Assembly: GCF_013282625.1 (NCBI RefSeq)
Contig: NZ_CP054020.1
Location: 1-64,000, forward strand
DNA: 64,000 nucleotides
Origin: Thiomicrorhabdus xiamenensis
Lineage (GTDB): Bacteria; Pseudomonadota; Gammaproteobacteria; Thiomicrospirales; Thiomicrospiraceae
Direction: 5' to 3'
Below the pieces are notes generated by a model. The model did no database searches. It had not been told where the DNA came from and was given only the letters and a program-made list of their open reading frames with translations. A program made the position numbers and the translations under genes. Below, one piece after another: positions 47,956-56,423 of the stretch. The number at the start of each line of letters is the position of its first letter. Position 1 is the first letter of the stretch.

Positions 47956-49206
47956 TCACAGTTGTCTTCCGGTCAGAGGACGAATGCCGGAGAGTTTAAA
48001 TCGAATCACCACGCTCATTGCCATCCAGGCCATTAGAAATACCGCCGGTACAAATCCCATGCTCAGAGCACTCAACTCCGGGTAGAGTGTGCCGCTGATG
48101 CCGAACTGGGCGTACATCTCTTCCATTCCGGGCAGATTAATACCGACTTGAATAAAGTAGGCACTGATCGCGACGCCGCCGAGCCAGCCGAGCAACAGGC
48201 CGAGCAGAATAAGAAACAGGGTTTCCAGCGCCAACATGCGGCTGATCTGATTCGGTTGCATGCCCAGCGCGTGCAGCAAAGCGAATTCGTTGTGGCGTTC
48301 CAGAAGACTCATATAAAGCGTGTTGACGACTATCAGAATAACAATCAGCAACAGAGCACTGTACCAGAGAAAAGCGCTGGCAATATCCATCTGAATGGCT
48401 TGATAAAGGGCGGGTTGGAGGTCTTTCCAGTCGCGCCAGAGGAGGATTTGCGGATAGTTTGTCTGTTGCAGTTGTGCAAAAAGCGATTTGGCGAACAGAT
48501 CCATCTGCGGCAGTTTGTCACTTTTCATGACCAGCTGCTGAGCTTGATTTGGGTAAGCAAACAGCGTTTGGAAATCGTTCAGGCGGATCTGCGCCAGTTG
48601 TTGATTCAGCTCGGGAATATTCAGGTCGAAGGTTCCAACCAGTGTAAAGAGTTCAACGGCCAAACTGCCGTACGCATCTTGACCTAAAAGCTGAAGTTGA
48701 TCGCCGATTTTTAACTCCAGATAATCGGCCAATTGTTTACCGAGAACGATCGGCATCTTAACCGACTGATCGGCGAAATAATCGCCGCGGGTAACCTTTT
48801 GACTCAAGCTGGACAGCAATTTTTCCTTATCCACCTGCACCCCGATAATCTGTACCGCGCGGTTGCGGCTGTCCGGCAAATTGCTGAGAATGGCAAATGT
48901 CTGCGCTCGATAGCCATAAGCGGCGAGCATTTTCTGTTGATCCAGAATTTGTGACCATTTTTCGGGAATTTTAAAGCCGTGTTCCAGGTTTGGCTGTTCT
49001 TTGAAATCCGGGTTCTGTACCTGGGCAAAACCGCTGAGTAGACTCAGGTTCTGTTCTTTCATGGTTTCATAGGTACCGAATTGGAAGCTGAGCATAAAGA
49101 CCAGAAGCAGGGTAGTTATGGCGATGGCGCTGACCGTGAGCCAGCTACGGGTTTTATGCCGCCACAAATTACGCCAGGCCAGTTGTTTTATATTGCTCCG
49201 CTTCAT
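47956..49206 (-). CDS. FtsX/LolE-type ABC permease (first of pair)
   Basis: The 416-residue permease starts KQLAWRNLWRHKTRSWLTVS, parallel to its partner, followed by a helix, a periplasmic domain and three C-terminal helices. The two permeases are clearly different genes, as in LolC/LolE. Its ATG overlaps the stop of the LolA-like gene (ATGA), indicating translational coupling. Confidence 0.9.
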   Translation of the reverse strand: MKRSNIKQLAWRNLWRHKTRSWLTVSAIAITTLLLVFMLSFQFGTYETMKEQNLSLLSGFAQVQNPDFKEQPNLEHGFKIPEKWSQILDQQKMLAAYGYRAQTFAILSNLPDSRNRAVQIIGVQVDKEKLLSSLSQKVTRGDYFADQSVKMPIVLGKQLADYLELKIGDQLQLLGQDAYGSLAVELFTLVGTFDLNIPELNQQLAQIRLNDFQTLFAYPNQAQQLVMKSDKLPQMDLFAKSLFAQLQQTNYPQILLWRDWKDLQPALYQAIQMDIASAFLWYSALLLIVILIVVNTLYMSLLERHNEFALLHALGMQPNQISRMLALETLFLILLGLLLGWLGGVAISAYFIQVGINLPGMEEMYAQFGISGTLYPELSALSMGFVPAVFLMAWMAMSVVIRFKLSGIRPLTGRQL

Positions 49207-50045
49207 GGCTTTTCATCCAGGTCGCTGGCCCGTTCAATGCGCCAAGGGCGCGGCGATTTTAGACTGCTCAGGCTAAAAAGGTTTTTTGGAAGCTGGAGAT
49301 CGAACCAGATATTGTCGGTGTGTACTTCGGTCCATTCTTCGGTTTTGCTTAAGGTCTGCATGCGCATTACGGTCGGATAGGCACCCAGTATGCTGCTGCG
49401 AATCTCAAGGGTGTTCAGTTCCCGAACCGGTTGCATCGCCTGATCGAAGAATGTTTCTTTAAGCAGTACACCGTCTTCGCGAATCAACAGTTCTTCTTTA
49501 CCCCAGACGACCGGAGCGTTTTCTTTCGGGATTAATTCCAGTCGGTAGACGGGTAGAGGGGAGCCGAATGAATCCGTTTGTTGAGCGGTAATGGTGGCGT
49601 GGTAGTAACGTAAAATCTGATCGCTTTTCGCCAAATCGTTATAGGAGAAGTCCGAGCCCATCCAGGATTGGCTGAGCATGGAATTCGGCAGTTTGGTCAC
49701 CCGTTGAAGTTTCGGGGTAAAGAGCCACATGTCTTCGCCAAGCTTGAGCGTGGCATTCCCCGAGTCTTTCGGCGGATAGGTAAAACGCATTAGTGAATTA
49801 TCCAGTCCTTCGGTCCAGCCTTCGATGCGCATTTTCCGTTCCCATTGCGGGCGGTGAATAATCATTGTGACCTGACTGTAAGAGTTTTTACCGCGCCAAC
49901 GTTCCAGAGCGTCGGTGATTAATTGGTCGGCATTCGGCAGGGCTTTTGGCGCGCTCTCTTCGACCTGAACTTGTGGTGAATTCTGCGCATGGAGCGGGGT
50001 GGCGATAAGCGCTAAAATAAAAGCGGTAAGAATAGAACCTTGCAT
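49203..50045 (-). CDS. LolA-like periplasmic lipid/lipoprotein-sorting protein
   Basis: The 280-residue protein has a signal peptide (MQGSILTAFILALIATPLHA) and a LolA-like fold of the outer membrane lipoprotein-sorting type, with family phrases TMIIHRPQWERKMRIEGWTE, RFTYPPKDSGNATLKLGEDM and SQSWMGSDFSYNDL. It heads the five-gene operon. Such proteins carry lipid-modified or hydrophobic cargo across the periplasm; the cargo here is unknown. It is longer than classic LolA (about 200 residues). Confidence 0.88.
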   Translation of the reverse strand: MQGSILTAFILALIATPLHAQNSPQVQVEESAPKALPNADQLITDALERWRGKNSYSQVTMIIHRPQWERKMRIEGWTEGLDNSLMRFTYPPKDSGNATLKLGEDMWLFTPKLQRVTKLPNSMLSQSWMGSDFSYNDLAKSDQILRYYHATITAQQTDSFGSPLPVYRLELIPKENAPVVWGKEELLIREDGVLLKETFFDQAMQPVRELNTLEIRSSILGAYPTVMRMQTLSKTEEWTEVHTDNIWFDLQLPKNLFSLSSLKSPRPWRIERASDLDEKP

Positions 50046-50108
50046 GGCGACCTCAATATTGGCTTGTGGTTTGACTGCCGTAAATTTCTACTATAACGGT
50101 TCCAGTCG

Positions 50109-50124
50109 TTTTTCACGTGAAACA
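50109..50124. other. parS-like site
   Basis: TTTTTCACGTGAAACA differs from the parS consensus TGTTTCACGTGAAACA at one position. It is intergenic, between the Lol-like operon and the SRAP gene, about 16.5 kb from the candidate origin. Confidence 0.6.
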
Positions 50125-50190
50125 GATCAATTTTTATGCACAAGTTTGTAGAAAACGCCGGTCACGATTACTGAAAAGAGAGGAATAAAT

Positions 50191-50682
50191 ATGTGCGGTG
50201 GGGTCGAATTTCACTGGGGCGAGGATAAGCAAAAAGTTTATTTTCCCTATCCAAATGCTAAATTGCCGGTGATTCGCCGCGACGGCGGTATTGAATTGGT
50301 CACCTGGGGGCGACGCAATGAGGAGAATGACTCCGAAGCCTTGCCGTTTCCGGTGAATGGTTGGGTTCGCGAGGACAGTTACGCACGCGGTGACTCCATG
50401 TGGAACCGCTATCGCAGTAAACCGGTCAGAATTGCGGTTGACGCTTTTATGGAGAAAGACGATAAAGGTAATTCGCACTGGTTTAGCATGCCGGAAGGAC
50501 AGTGTCTGCAAGGTTTATTGCTGATCGTCGATGGCAGATGGCGGGTATATGTGATGACTACCACGCCGCCGGAAAATGCGATTCCGAAAATCGAAACCGA
50601 TAATCATGATCTGTTTGGTGCGCTTGAAACCGAGCCGGTACAAATTCATCAGCGCTGGCCGATGCATACTTCGATTGGGTGA
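50191..50682 (+). CDS. Miniature SRAP-family (YedK/HMCES-like) protein
   Basis: SRAP proteins protect abasic sites in single-stranded DNA by a covalent bond through Cys2 exposed after Met removal. This 163-residue protein begins MCGG, and residues that align with the YedK active site can be followed: Cys2, Asn56 in FPVNGWVRED, Glu88 in DAFMEKDD and His153 in IHQRWP. It is shorter than YedK (about 220 residues) and lacks some of the usual blocks, so homology is recognised by motif order and the assignment is moderate. AGAGGAA precedes the ATG. Confidence 0.7.
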   Translation: MCGGVEFHWGEDKQKVYFPYPNAKLPVIRRDGGIELVTWGRRNEENDSEALPFPVNGWVREDSYARGDSMWNRYRSKPVRIAVDAFMEKDDKGNSHWFSMPEGQCLQGLLLIVDGRWRVYVMTTTPPENAIPKIETDNHDLFGALETEPVQIHQRWPMHTSIG

Positions 50683-50709
50683 TTCAACTCGGTTTAAACC
50701 CGTTTAGGA

Positions 50710-51129
50710 TTATTCGCCCTGTAAGGTAATCACCAGTCTTCGGCTGCCGCCGTAGTTACGATGTTCGCACAGATAGATTCCTTGCCAGATGCCTAGATTC
50801 AGACGGCCTTTGGTAATTGGGATATTCAGGCTGAAACCGAGTAGAGCGCCTTTCAAATGCGCCGGCATATCATCCGGTCCTTCGTCGGTATGGGTAAAGT
50901 AAGGTTCGTTTTCCGGAACGGCCTGGTTGAAAAAGCTTTCGAAGTCGCTTCTTACCGACGGGTCGGCGTTTTCGTTAATCGTCAGGCTGGCCGAAGTGTG
51001 CTGAATAAAGACATTCATCATACCGACTTTGAACTCTTTGAGTTCCGGGAGTTGTCGGAGAATTTCGTCGGTTATCAGATGAAACCCGCGCGATTTGGGT
51101 TGTAGGTCAATGATACTTTGTCGCCACAT
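50710..51129 (-). CDS. yjbQ: YjbQ-family protein (UPF0047)
   Basis: The 139-residue protein belongs to the UPF0047/YjbQ family, some members of which show weak thiamine-phosphate synthase activity. The signature is present: FIQHTSASLTINENADPSV, the HTDEGPDDMPAHLKGAL segment and GIYLCEHRNYGGSRR. AAGGAG precedes the ATG. Its cellular role is unsettled in the family. It converges on the SRAP gene with a 27-base gap. Confidence 0.92.
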   Translation of the reverse strand: MWRQSIIDLQPKSRGFHLITDEILRQLPELKEFKVGMMNVFIQHTSASLTINENADPSVRSDFESFFNQAVPENEPYFTHTDEGPDDMPAHLKGALLGFSLNIPITKGRLNLGIWQGIYLCEHRNYGGSRRLVITLQGE

Positions 51130-51158
51130 TTTGCACTCCTTGGACGGTGGTTTGATTC

Positions 51159-51174
51159 GGTTTCACGTGAAACA
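51159..51174. other. parS-like site
   Basis: GGTTTCACGTGAAACA differs from the consensus parS TGTTTCACGTGAAACA only at the first base. It is intergenic, 1,050 bases from the site at 50109. Confidence 0.65.
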
Positions 51175-51280
51175 CGATACCGATTTTCGGCCATCCTATC
51201 ACGTTTTGCACGAGCGATTTTTGCCTGCAACCCAGGCAAAGGCTAGAATGGTCGGGTTTTCGATAAATAAAGAGTCAACA

Positions 51281-51532
51281 GTGGAAAAAGATTTATCTCA
51301 GCGCTGGCAGCAGGAGTGGCAGAAAAATCCCAAGAGAAACCTCTGTGTCTGTTACGACGTGCCTAAAGAAGAAGTCATGCAGGCGATTGAAAAGGGTGCC
51401 GGCTCTCTTGAGGAAGTCAGTTCTCAGACATACGCCTGTCAGGGAGCCGGGTGCTGCGAGCGACAGGTGGAGCGCCTTCTGGCATTTTATCGTGCGCATC
51501 AGCAGTCTGCTGAAGACGAAGAGTCGAATTAA
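51281..51532 (+). CDS. BFD-like [2Fe-2S] ferredoxin
   Basis: The product resembles bacterioferritin-associated ferredoxin: LCVCYDVPKEEVMQAI near the start and TYACQGAGCCERQVERLL give the C-x-C and C-x4-C arrangement that binds a [2Fe-2S] cluster. About 83 residues from the GTG at 51281, which has AAAGAG upstream. An ATG at 51248 would add 11 residues but lies in a TAGAAT sequence that looks like a -10 element. It is divergent from yjbQ. Electron transfer to an iron or sulfur protein is plausible. Confidence 0.75.
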   Translation: MEKDLSQRWQQEWQKNPKRNLCVCYDVPKEEVMQAIEKGAGSLEEVSSQTYACQGAGCCERQVERLLAFYRAHQQSAEDEESN

Positions 51533-51641
51533 CGACTGACGGCGACTTGGAATTTTCGATTTTGCCTCTATTAAAAACCTTATTCCTGAGCTGATACGCA
51601 TTCACTGAATTTTGAACAGAATTAACACAAGAGAAGATTAA

Positions 51642-53687
51642 ATGAGTAACCCGTTTTTTGATTTGGACGCCTTTCCGAGATTTGACCTATATTCAGTCGA
51701 GCATATTCGACCTGCCGTCGAGCAGGTAATTGAAGAGAATCGGGCGGAAATCGAACGCTTGGTTAATTTGCAGGAGACCCCAACCTGGGAGAATTTTATT
51801 GAACCTCTCGAAGCCATCGATAACCGTTTTGAACGTGTTTGGGGGCCGGTAGGGCACCTGGATGCGGTGAAGAATTCGGATGAATGGCATCAGGCGTACA
51901 GTGACTGTTTGGGATTGGTGACGGCTTATAATACCGGCGTCGGACAGCATGCCGGGTTATATGACAAGTTTAATCAACTGGCGCAAAGCGAAGAGTTTAA
52001 AGAGTATTCTTTGGCGCAGAAAAAAGTGATCGAAAACGCTTTGCGTAATTTCCGTCTCAGCGGGATTGCTTTGCAACCGGAAGAGCAGACGCTTTTTAAA
52101 GAATATTCGGAAAAACTGTCGCAGTTGAGCAGTCAGTTTGGGAATAACGTTCTTAAAGCGACGCAGAGCTGGTCGAAAATTATTACCGACGAACAGGATT
52201 TATCCGGATTGCCCGAGTCGGCGATGGGGCTTCTGGCGCAATTGGCACAACAGAAAGGCGAGGCCGAGGGCCGCTGGTGCGTTACGCTGGATTTTCCGTC
52301 CTACCTGGCGGTTATGACTCATGCAGACAACCGCGAATTGCGCGAAGAAGTCTATCGCGCTTTCAGCACCCGTGCATCCGATCAGGGCGAGCACAGTCAG
52401 TATGACAACAGTGAAATTATCGAAGAGATCCGTGCCTTGCGTCACAAAAAAGCCCAGCTGCTTGGCTTTGACAACTATGCGGAACTGTCGCTGGCGACCA
52501 AAATGGCGGAAAGCAGCGAGCAGGTTTTAGGTTTTTTGCGCGATCTGGCGCAGAAATCCAAACCACAGGCGCAAAAAGAGTTGGCAGCGCTTGAAGCCTA
52601 TGCAGCGGAAAATCTGGGGCTGCAAAAACTCGAGCCTTGGGATGTCAGCTACGTTTCCGAAAAATACAAAAATGCGACCCTGTCGCTTTCGCAGGAAAAG
52701 CTGCGTCCTTATTTCCCTGTGGAAACGGTACTTGAAGGTCTGTTTACCATTACCGAACGACTATTTGGTGTTCGCTTGAAGGAAAAACAGGGTGTGCCGG
52801 TATGGCATCAGGACGTGCGTTTCTTCGAGCTTGAAGATGAGGCGCAGAAGGTGGTCGGACATTTCTATCTGGATCTGTATGCGCGTGAAAACAAACGCGG
52901 CGGCGCCTGGATGGATTCAGCGATTACCCGCTGGCAGCACTCGGGCGGAAACCTGCAGACGCCGGTCGCCTATCTGGTGTGTAACTTTACCCCGCCGGTC
53001 GGCGATAAGCCGGCTTGTCTGACGCATGACGAGGTTACGACGCTGTTCCACGAATTCGGGCATGGTATTCACCATCTGCTGACCAAGATGATTCATCTGG
53101 ATGTTTCCGGTATCAGCGGTGTGCCTTGGGATGCCGTGGAGTTACCGTCGCAGTTTATGGAAAACTTCTGTTGGGAGCGTGAAAGTCTTGATCTGATGTC
53201 GGGTCATCTCGAAACCGGTGAAAAGTTGCCGGAGAGCCTGTTTGTCTCTTTGAAAGAGAGTCGCGGCTTCCAGTCGGCGATGATGATGTTGCGTCAGATC
53301 GAGTTTGCCTTGAGCGATTTCGAGTTGCACGCTTTCTATCAGCCGGATGAAGTGGAGGCTTTAAGTGAATTGAGTGCGCGTATCCGTCAGGAAGTTGCGG
53401 TTATTATGCCGCCGGAATATAACCGTTTCATGCATAGTTTCAGCCATATTTTTGCCGGAGGTTATGCCGCCGGTTATTTCAGCTATAAGTGGGCTGAAGT
53501 GCTTTCTTCGGATGCGTTTAGTCTGTTTGAGGAAAAAGGGATTCTTGATCAGGAAACCGGGGCTAAATTCCGCAATACCATTCTGGCGGCGGGCGGTTCG
53601 ATTGATCCGATGGAATTGTTTAAATCTTTCCGCGGTCGTGAACCGGAAATCGATGCGCTTTTAAGACATAGCGGTATCGCTGCTTGA
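51642..53687 (+). CDS. prlC: Oligopeptidase A (M3 metallopeptidase)
   Basis: PrlC is a cytoplasmic zinc oligopeptidase that degrades signal peptides and other short peptides. The 681-residue protein has the zinc site LFHEFGHGIHHLL near residue 470, a helical cap in the N-terminal half, and FSHIFAGGYAAGYFSYKWAEV near residue 600. It matches the usual length of 680. It is transcribed alone, with 100 bases separating it from the ferredoxin gene. Confidence 0.97.
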   Translation: MSNPFFDLDAFPRFDLYSVEHIRPAVEQVIEENRAEIERLVNLQETPTWENFIEPLEAIDNRFERVWGPVGHLDAVKNSDEWHQAYSDCLGLVTAYNTGVGQHAGLYDKFNQLAQSEEFKEYSLAQKKVIENALRNFRLSGIALQPEEQTLFKEYSEKLSQLSSQFGNNVLKATQSWSKIITDEQDLSGLPESAMGLLAQLAQQKGEAEGRWCVTLDFPSYLAVMTHADNRELREEVYRAFSTRASDQGEHSQYDNSEIIEEIRALRHKKAQLLGFDNYAELSLATKMAESSEQVLGFLRDLAQKSKPQAQKELAALEAYAAENLGLQKLEPWDVSYVSEKYKNATLSLSQEKLRPYFPVETVLEGLFTITERLFGVRLKEKQGVPVWHQDVRFFELEDEAQKVVGHFYLDLYARENKRGGAWMDSAITRWQHSGGNLQTPVAYLVCNFTPPVGDKPACLTHDEVTTLFHEFGHGIHHLLTKMIHLDVSGISGVPWDAVELPSQFMENFCWERESLDLMSGHLETGEKLPESLFVSLKESRGFQSAMMMLRQIEFALSDFELHAFYQPDEVEALSELSARIRQEVAVIMPPEYNRFMHSFSHIFAGGYAAGYFSYKWAEVLSSDAFSLFEEKGILDQETGAKFRNTILAAGGSIDPMELFKSFRGREPEIDALLRHSGIAA

Positions 53688-53699
53688 TTTGCCGTTTTT

Positions 53700-53733
53700 A
53701 AAAAAGATCCGTATCCGAAAACGGGTACGGATC
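53700..53733 (-). terminator. Terminator of the porin/DsrE operon
   Basis: Stem GATCCGTATCC / GGGTACGGATC (one G-T pair) with loop GAAAAC. Reading on the minus strand it is followed by six T. It lies between prlC and the porin gene and points to the latter. Confidence 0.8.
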
Positions 53734-53801
53734 AAGGCAGTCTCAATAGAAACTAGCTAACTTCCGATAAAGGAAAAAGTGAAGTGAGTTGTGGTGTTGG
53801 A

Positions 53802-55088
53802 TTAGAAAACAACACTGATCTGTGCAGACACCCGGTCGTCGATTGAGTCCAGGATATCGTGTACCGGTGATGCATCCGACAGATCCGGTGCATCAATCGA
53901 ACGCATTTCATAGTTGATTCTCAGAGCGGTTTTTTTATTCACAAAATACTGCGCGCCGAGTGTAGTGGTTGTGAATTCGCGATGATTGGCATCGGTTTCG
54001 GTACCGCTGTCCAGAAAGTCGTATCGCAGATTCAATTCCAGATTCGGAATGATGCGATAGCCAAGATCGACATAATATCCCTTAGCTTTTTCGTCCGGTT
54101 GAACACTGAACGTCGCGCCGTCGTCTGGCGTACCGGCTCCTGTCGTGCCTCCGTAAATCATACCGTCGGCGGTGATGTATTCGGCTGCCAGACGGTACTT
54201 ACCGTCGAAATAAGTACTCCCCAGTCCAGAACGTTTGCGGTCCACTTCGCCAACGTCATCCAATGTTCTTTTACCATCCTGCATCCAGGCGAACAGTTTG
54301 ACGCCCTGTCGGCGTGGGCCTTTACTTTCGGCAAAGATTTTTTCCGCCGCAACATACAGGTAATAGTCCTGATTATTGTCATTATCGGTCATCGAGATAC
54401 CGTTTCCGTTGCCCAGCATGGCTGCGTAGCTGTATTCCCAATCGTCATAACGGAAAGCATCGAAAATCTGTACCCCAGTATCGCGGAAAGCGCCGACGGG
54501 TGCATTACGTCCGGTGTTTCCCGTGGCATTATCAAACGAACGCTCCAAAAGTAATCGATCGGTGACATTGGTGAAGTTGATGTAGTTAAAGACCCCTATC
54601 GCCTGCAAGCCTTCTTCGGCGCCCGGCGTTTTGAACAGACCGGCGCGGATACGGGCTCCCGGTAGATGATTCAGGGTAATACTGGCATCGGTAAGCTGGC
54701 CTCGGGAAGCATCACCGCCGGTGGTAATGCCGTTATTACCGAATTCGGCCAGTAAAAAGTAGTTCACTTTGGAATCCAGTGGCAGGTTGTTTCCGCGCAC
54801 CCCGATACGCGCTCTGCGGACATTGAATCCCTGTGCGGATTCCAGTTGTGGTGCCATCTGGTTAAAAGCGGCTTCCTCTCCGGCAAAAGGTCCGGCTTTG
54901 AGTTTGGTGTTGTCGGTTGCTTGATACTCCGCCTGAATAAAGCCCCAGAGTTTTGCTCTCGGCGCCTGATGTTCGGCTTCTGTCCCCTGTAGCATCAGCC
55001 AGTTGGCCGCTTGAGCCGGCTGGCTTAGCGCGATTCCCCCCAAAGCGATAAGCAGTGCGTTTTTTAGAATTTGATTTTTAATAGGCAT
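53802..55088 (-). CDS. OprO/OprP-like porin
   Basis: The 428-residue outer-membrane protein has a signal peptide (IALGGIALSQPAQAANW) and the Porin_O_P pattern: FGNNGITTGGDASRGQLTDA and RIRAGLFKTPGAEEGLQ, with the C-terminal AQISVVF ending in Phe. Phosphate or pyrophosphate selectivity is known for OprP/OprO, but selectivity here is not proven. It lies downstream of the two DsrE-fold genes on the same strand (66-base gap), so it is probably the last gene of their operon. Confidence 0.87.
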   Translation of the reverse strand: MPIKNQILKNALLIALGGIALSQPAQAANWLMLQGTEAEHQAPRAKLWGFIQAEYQATDNTKLKAGPFAGEEAAFNQMAPQLESAQGFNVRRARIGVRGNNLPLDSKVNYFLLAEFGNNGITTGGDASRGQLTDASITLNHLPGARIRAGLFKTPGAEEGLQAIGVFNYINFTNVTDRLLLERSFDNATGNTGRNAPVGAFRDTGVQIFDAFRYDDWEYSYAAMLGNGNGISMTDNDNNQDYYLYVAAEKIFAESKGPRRQGVKLFAWMQDGKRTLDDVGEVDRKRSGLGSTYFDGKYRLAAEYITADGMIYGGTTGAGTPDDGATFSVQPDEKAKGYYVDLGYRIIPNLELNLRYDFLDSGTETDANHREFTTTTLGAQYFVNKKTALRINYEMRSIDAPDLSDASPVHDILDSIDDRVSAQISVVF

Positions 55089-55154
55089 AGGAATCCCTTT
55101 CCTTCTATTTAAGGATTTTTTAAATTAGTTGTTAGTTAACGGTTTCGGGAAGAA

Positions 55155-55652
55155 TTAAGGGCGCAGGTAAAGGTAACCTTTGCTTTGAAGATAGGCGAGT
55201 TCGGCAACGCCGCTGGGAACAATATGCGAGGTTTCTACATCATACAGATCGCGTGCGACATCCACTTGACGCCCTTTGACCGTATTGGCACAGACATTAA
55301 AGTCGACGCCGAGCATTTTTAACTGGTCGATTTTCTGGATCATGCTTTGATTGGCGTTAGCGGTCTTGAACTTAGGAAGATTTTTAAGCGCTTCCGGTTT
55401 GATGAGCATGGACAACCCGTTACCGTGCATGACCACTTTGATATCGAGATTCTCTGCTCCGACGGCATTGATATGGTTTTGAATATTTCGCAGAGTTGAT
55501 GACTGTTTTTTAGCGTCGTCGTAATTGACGTGGTAGACCACCTTTTGTGTGCCGTATTTGCTGACGGTTTCCGCTGCGGAAGCTGTTGCAGTCGATACAG
55601 CGAGGATGGATAAAAACAGCATCAGGATTTGCAGAATAGGGTTCTTCTTCAT
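55155..55652 (-). CDS. Secreted DsrE-fold protein
   Basis: The 165-residue product has a signal peptide (LQILMLFLSILAVSTATASA-like, cleavage near residue 26) and a DsrE/DsrF-like domain. The fold is marked by KVVYHVNYDDAKKQSSTLRN at its start, DIKVVMHGNGLSMLI in the middle and a single mature-domain cysteine Cys121 in DFNVCANTVKG. The C-terminus VPSGVAELAYLQSKGYLYLRP-like segment is shared with the paralogue at 57722. Cytoplasmic DsrE relatives carry sulfur on such a cysteine; a sulfur role here is inference. It follows the DsrE gene at 56190 by 43 bases. Confidence 0.85.
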   Translation of the reverse strand: MKKNPILQILMLFLSILAVSTATASAAETVSKYGTQKVVYHVNYDDAKKQSSTLRNIQNHINAVGAENLDIKVVMHGNGLSMLIKPEALKNLPKFKTANANQSMIQKIDQLKMLGVDFNVCANTVKGRQVDVARDLYDVETSHIVPSGVAELAYLQSKGYLYLRP

Positions 55653-55695
55653 AGTCGTTATTCCTCTAAGTAAGCTTGTTTTATTAATTTTATTT

Positions 55696-56190
55696 TTAAG
55701 GTTTTAAAATCTGCCATCCGGCAGCGTTCAGTTGCAGGATACGTCCGGCTCCGGCAGGAACTTTTTGTACGCCGTCGATGATTTCCGGTTTCTGGCCGAG
55801 AATTTTTGCGAAATTCTGCAAGGTATTCGAGCAGGCACTGAAACGAACTCCCGCATTGATCATGGATTTGATACGCGCGGAATTGGCATTGTCTTTAAGC
55901 ATCAGACGGACGCCCGGGCCAAAGGCAACAACTTCGATATCCAGATTCGATGGACCGTAATACCGTTGCAGGTTGGCGGCGACATTCAATACCAGAACCT
56001 GTTTTTTCGGATCGGCGTCGCTGATTTGCAGTACGACTTTATGTTCGGCAAATGTATCCGGTAGAGGTGCCTCTTCCTGTGCAGCCATGGCTGTGGTCGA
56101 AAGCAGGGTGAATAGAAAAGCCAGACTACTTTGGATAAATAAGCGGTAGACGGCGAATGTGTGTGCCTTGATCGGCAGAGGTTTTCTCAT
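55696..56190 (-). CDS. Secreted DsrE-fold protein, divergent paralogue
   Basis: The 164-residue protein has a signal peptide (SSLAFLFTLLSTTAMAAQ) and a DsrE-like domain with HKVVLQISDADPKKQVLVLN, DIEVVAFGPGVRLML and Cys120 in RFSACSNTLQ, the position corresponding to Cys121 of its neighbour. It is more distant from the other two. It is first in a DsrE-DsrE-porin operon, and a promoter-like sequence matching that of the divergent sigma gene lies upstream. Confidence 0.83.
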   Translation of the reverse strand: MRKPLPIKAHTFAVYRLFIQSSLAFLFTLLSTTAMAAQEEAPLPDTFAEHKVVLQISDADPKKQVLVLNVAANLQRYYGPSNLDIEVVAFGPGVRLMLKDNANSARIKSMINAGVRFSACSNTLQNFAKILGQKPEIIDGVQKVPAGAGRILQLNAAGWQILKP

Positions 56191-56226
56191 GGTCGGTTAG
56201 CTCCTTTTTTGAGTTTCCTGTTGGTT

Positions 56227-56252
56227 AAACGAATGGGAGCAGGAGTTTATTC
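56227..56252 (-). promoter_or_regulatory. Candidate ECF promoter for the DsrE-DsrE-porin operon
   Basis: On the minus strand GAATAAA, ten bases, then CATTCGTTT. The same two blocks with the same spacing stand before the sigma gene on the plus strand. Placement gives a 5' leader of about 30 bases that includes an AAAGGAG ribosome site. Confidence 0.6.
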
Positions 56253-56342
56253 CAACTTTTTAGACCAGTAATTTTTATTTATCGAGCAGTATTTTTTATT
56301 TTATAAATCGTTAATATTTTTATGAAAATTCGCGTAAGCGCC

Positions 56343-56368
56343 GAATAAAATTTTTGTTGCATTCGTTT
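56343..56368 (+). promoter_or_regulatory. Candidate ECF promoter for the sigma/anti-sigma operon
   Basis: GAATAAA, ten bases, then CATTCGTTT, matching the promoter-like sequence on the opposite strand at 56252-56227. It lies about 55 bases before the sigma ATG and suggests autoregulation. Confidence 0.6.
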
Positions 56369-56423
56369 TTGTTCTTCCATTACTATCGAAAAACTCACAA
56401 TTTTGGAAAGCGGATTCACAAAA

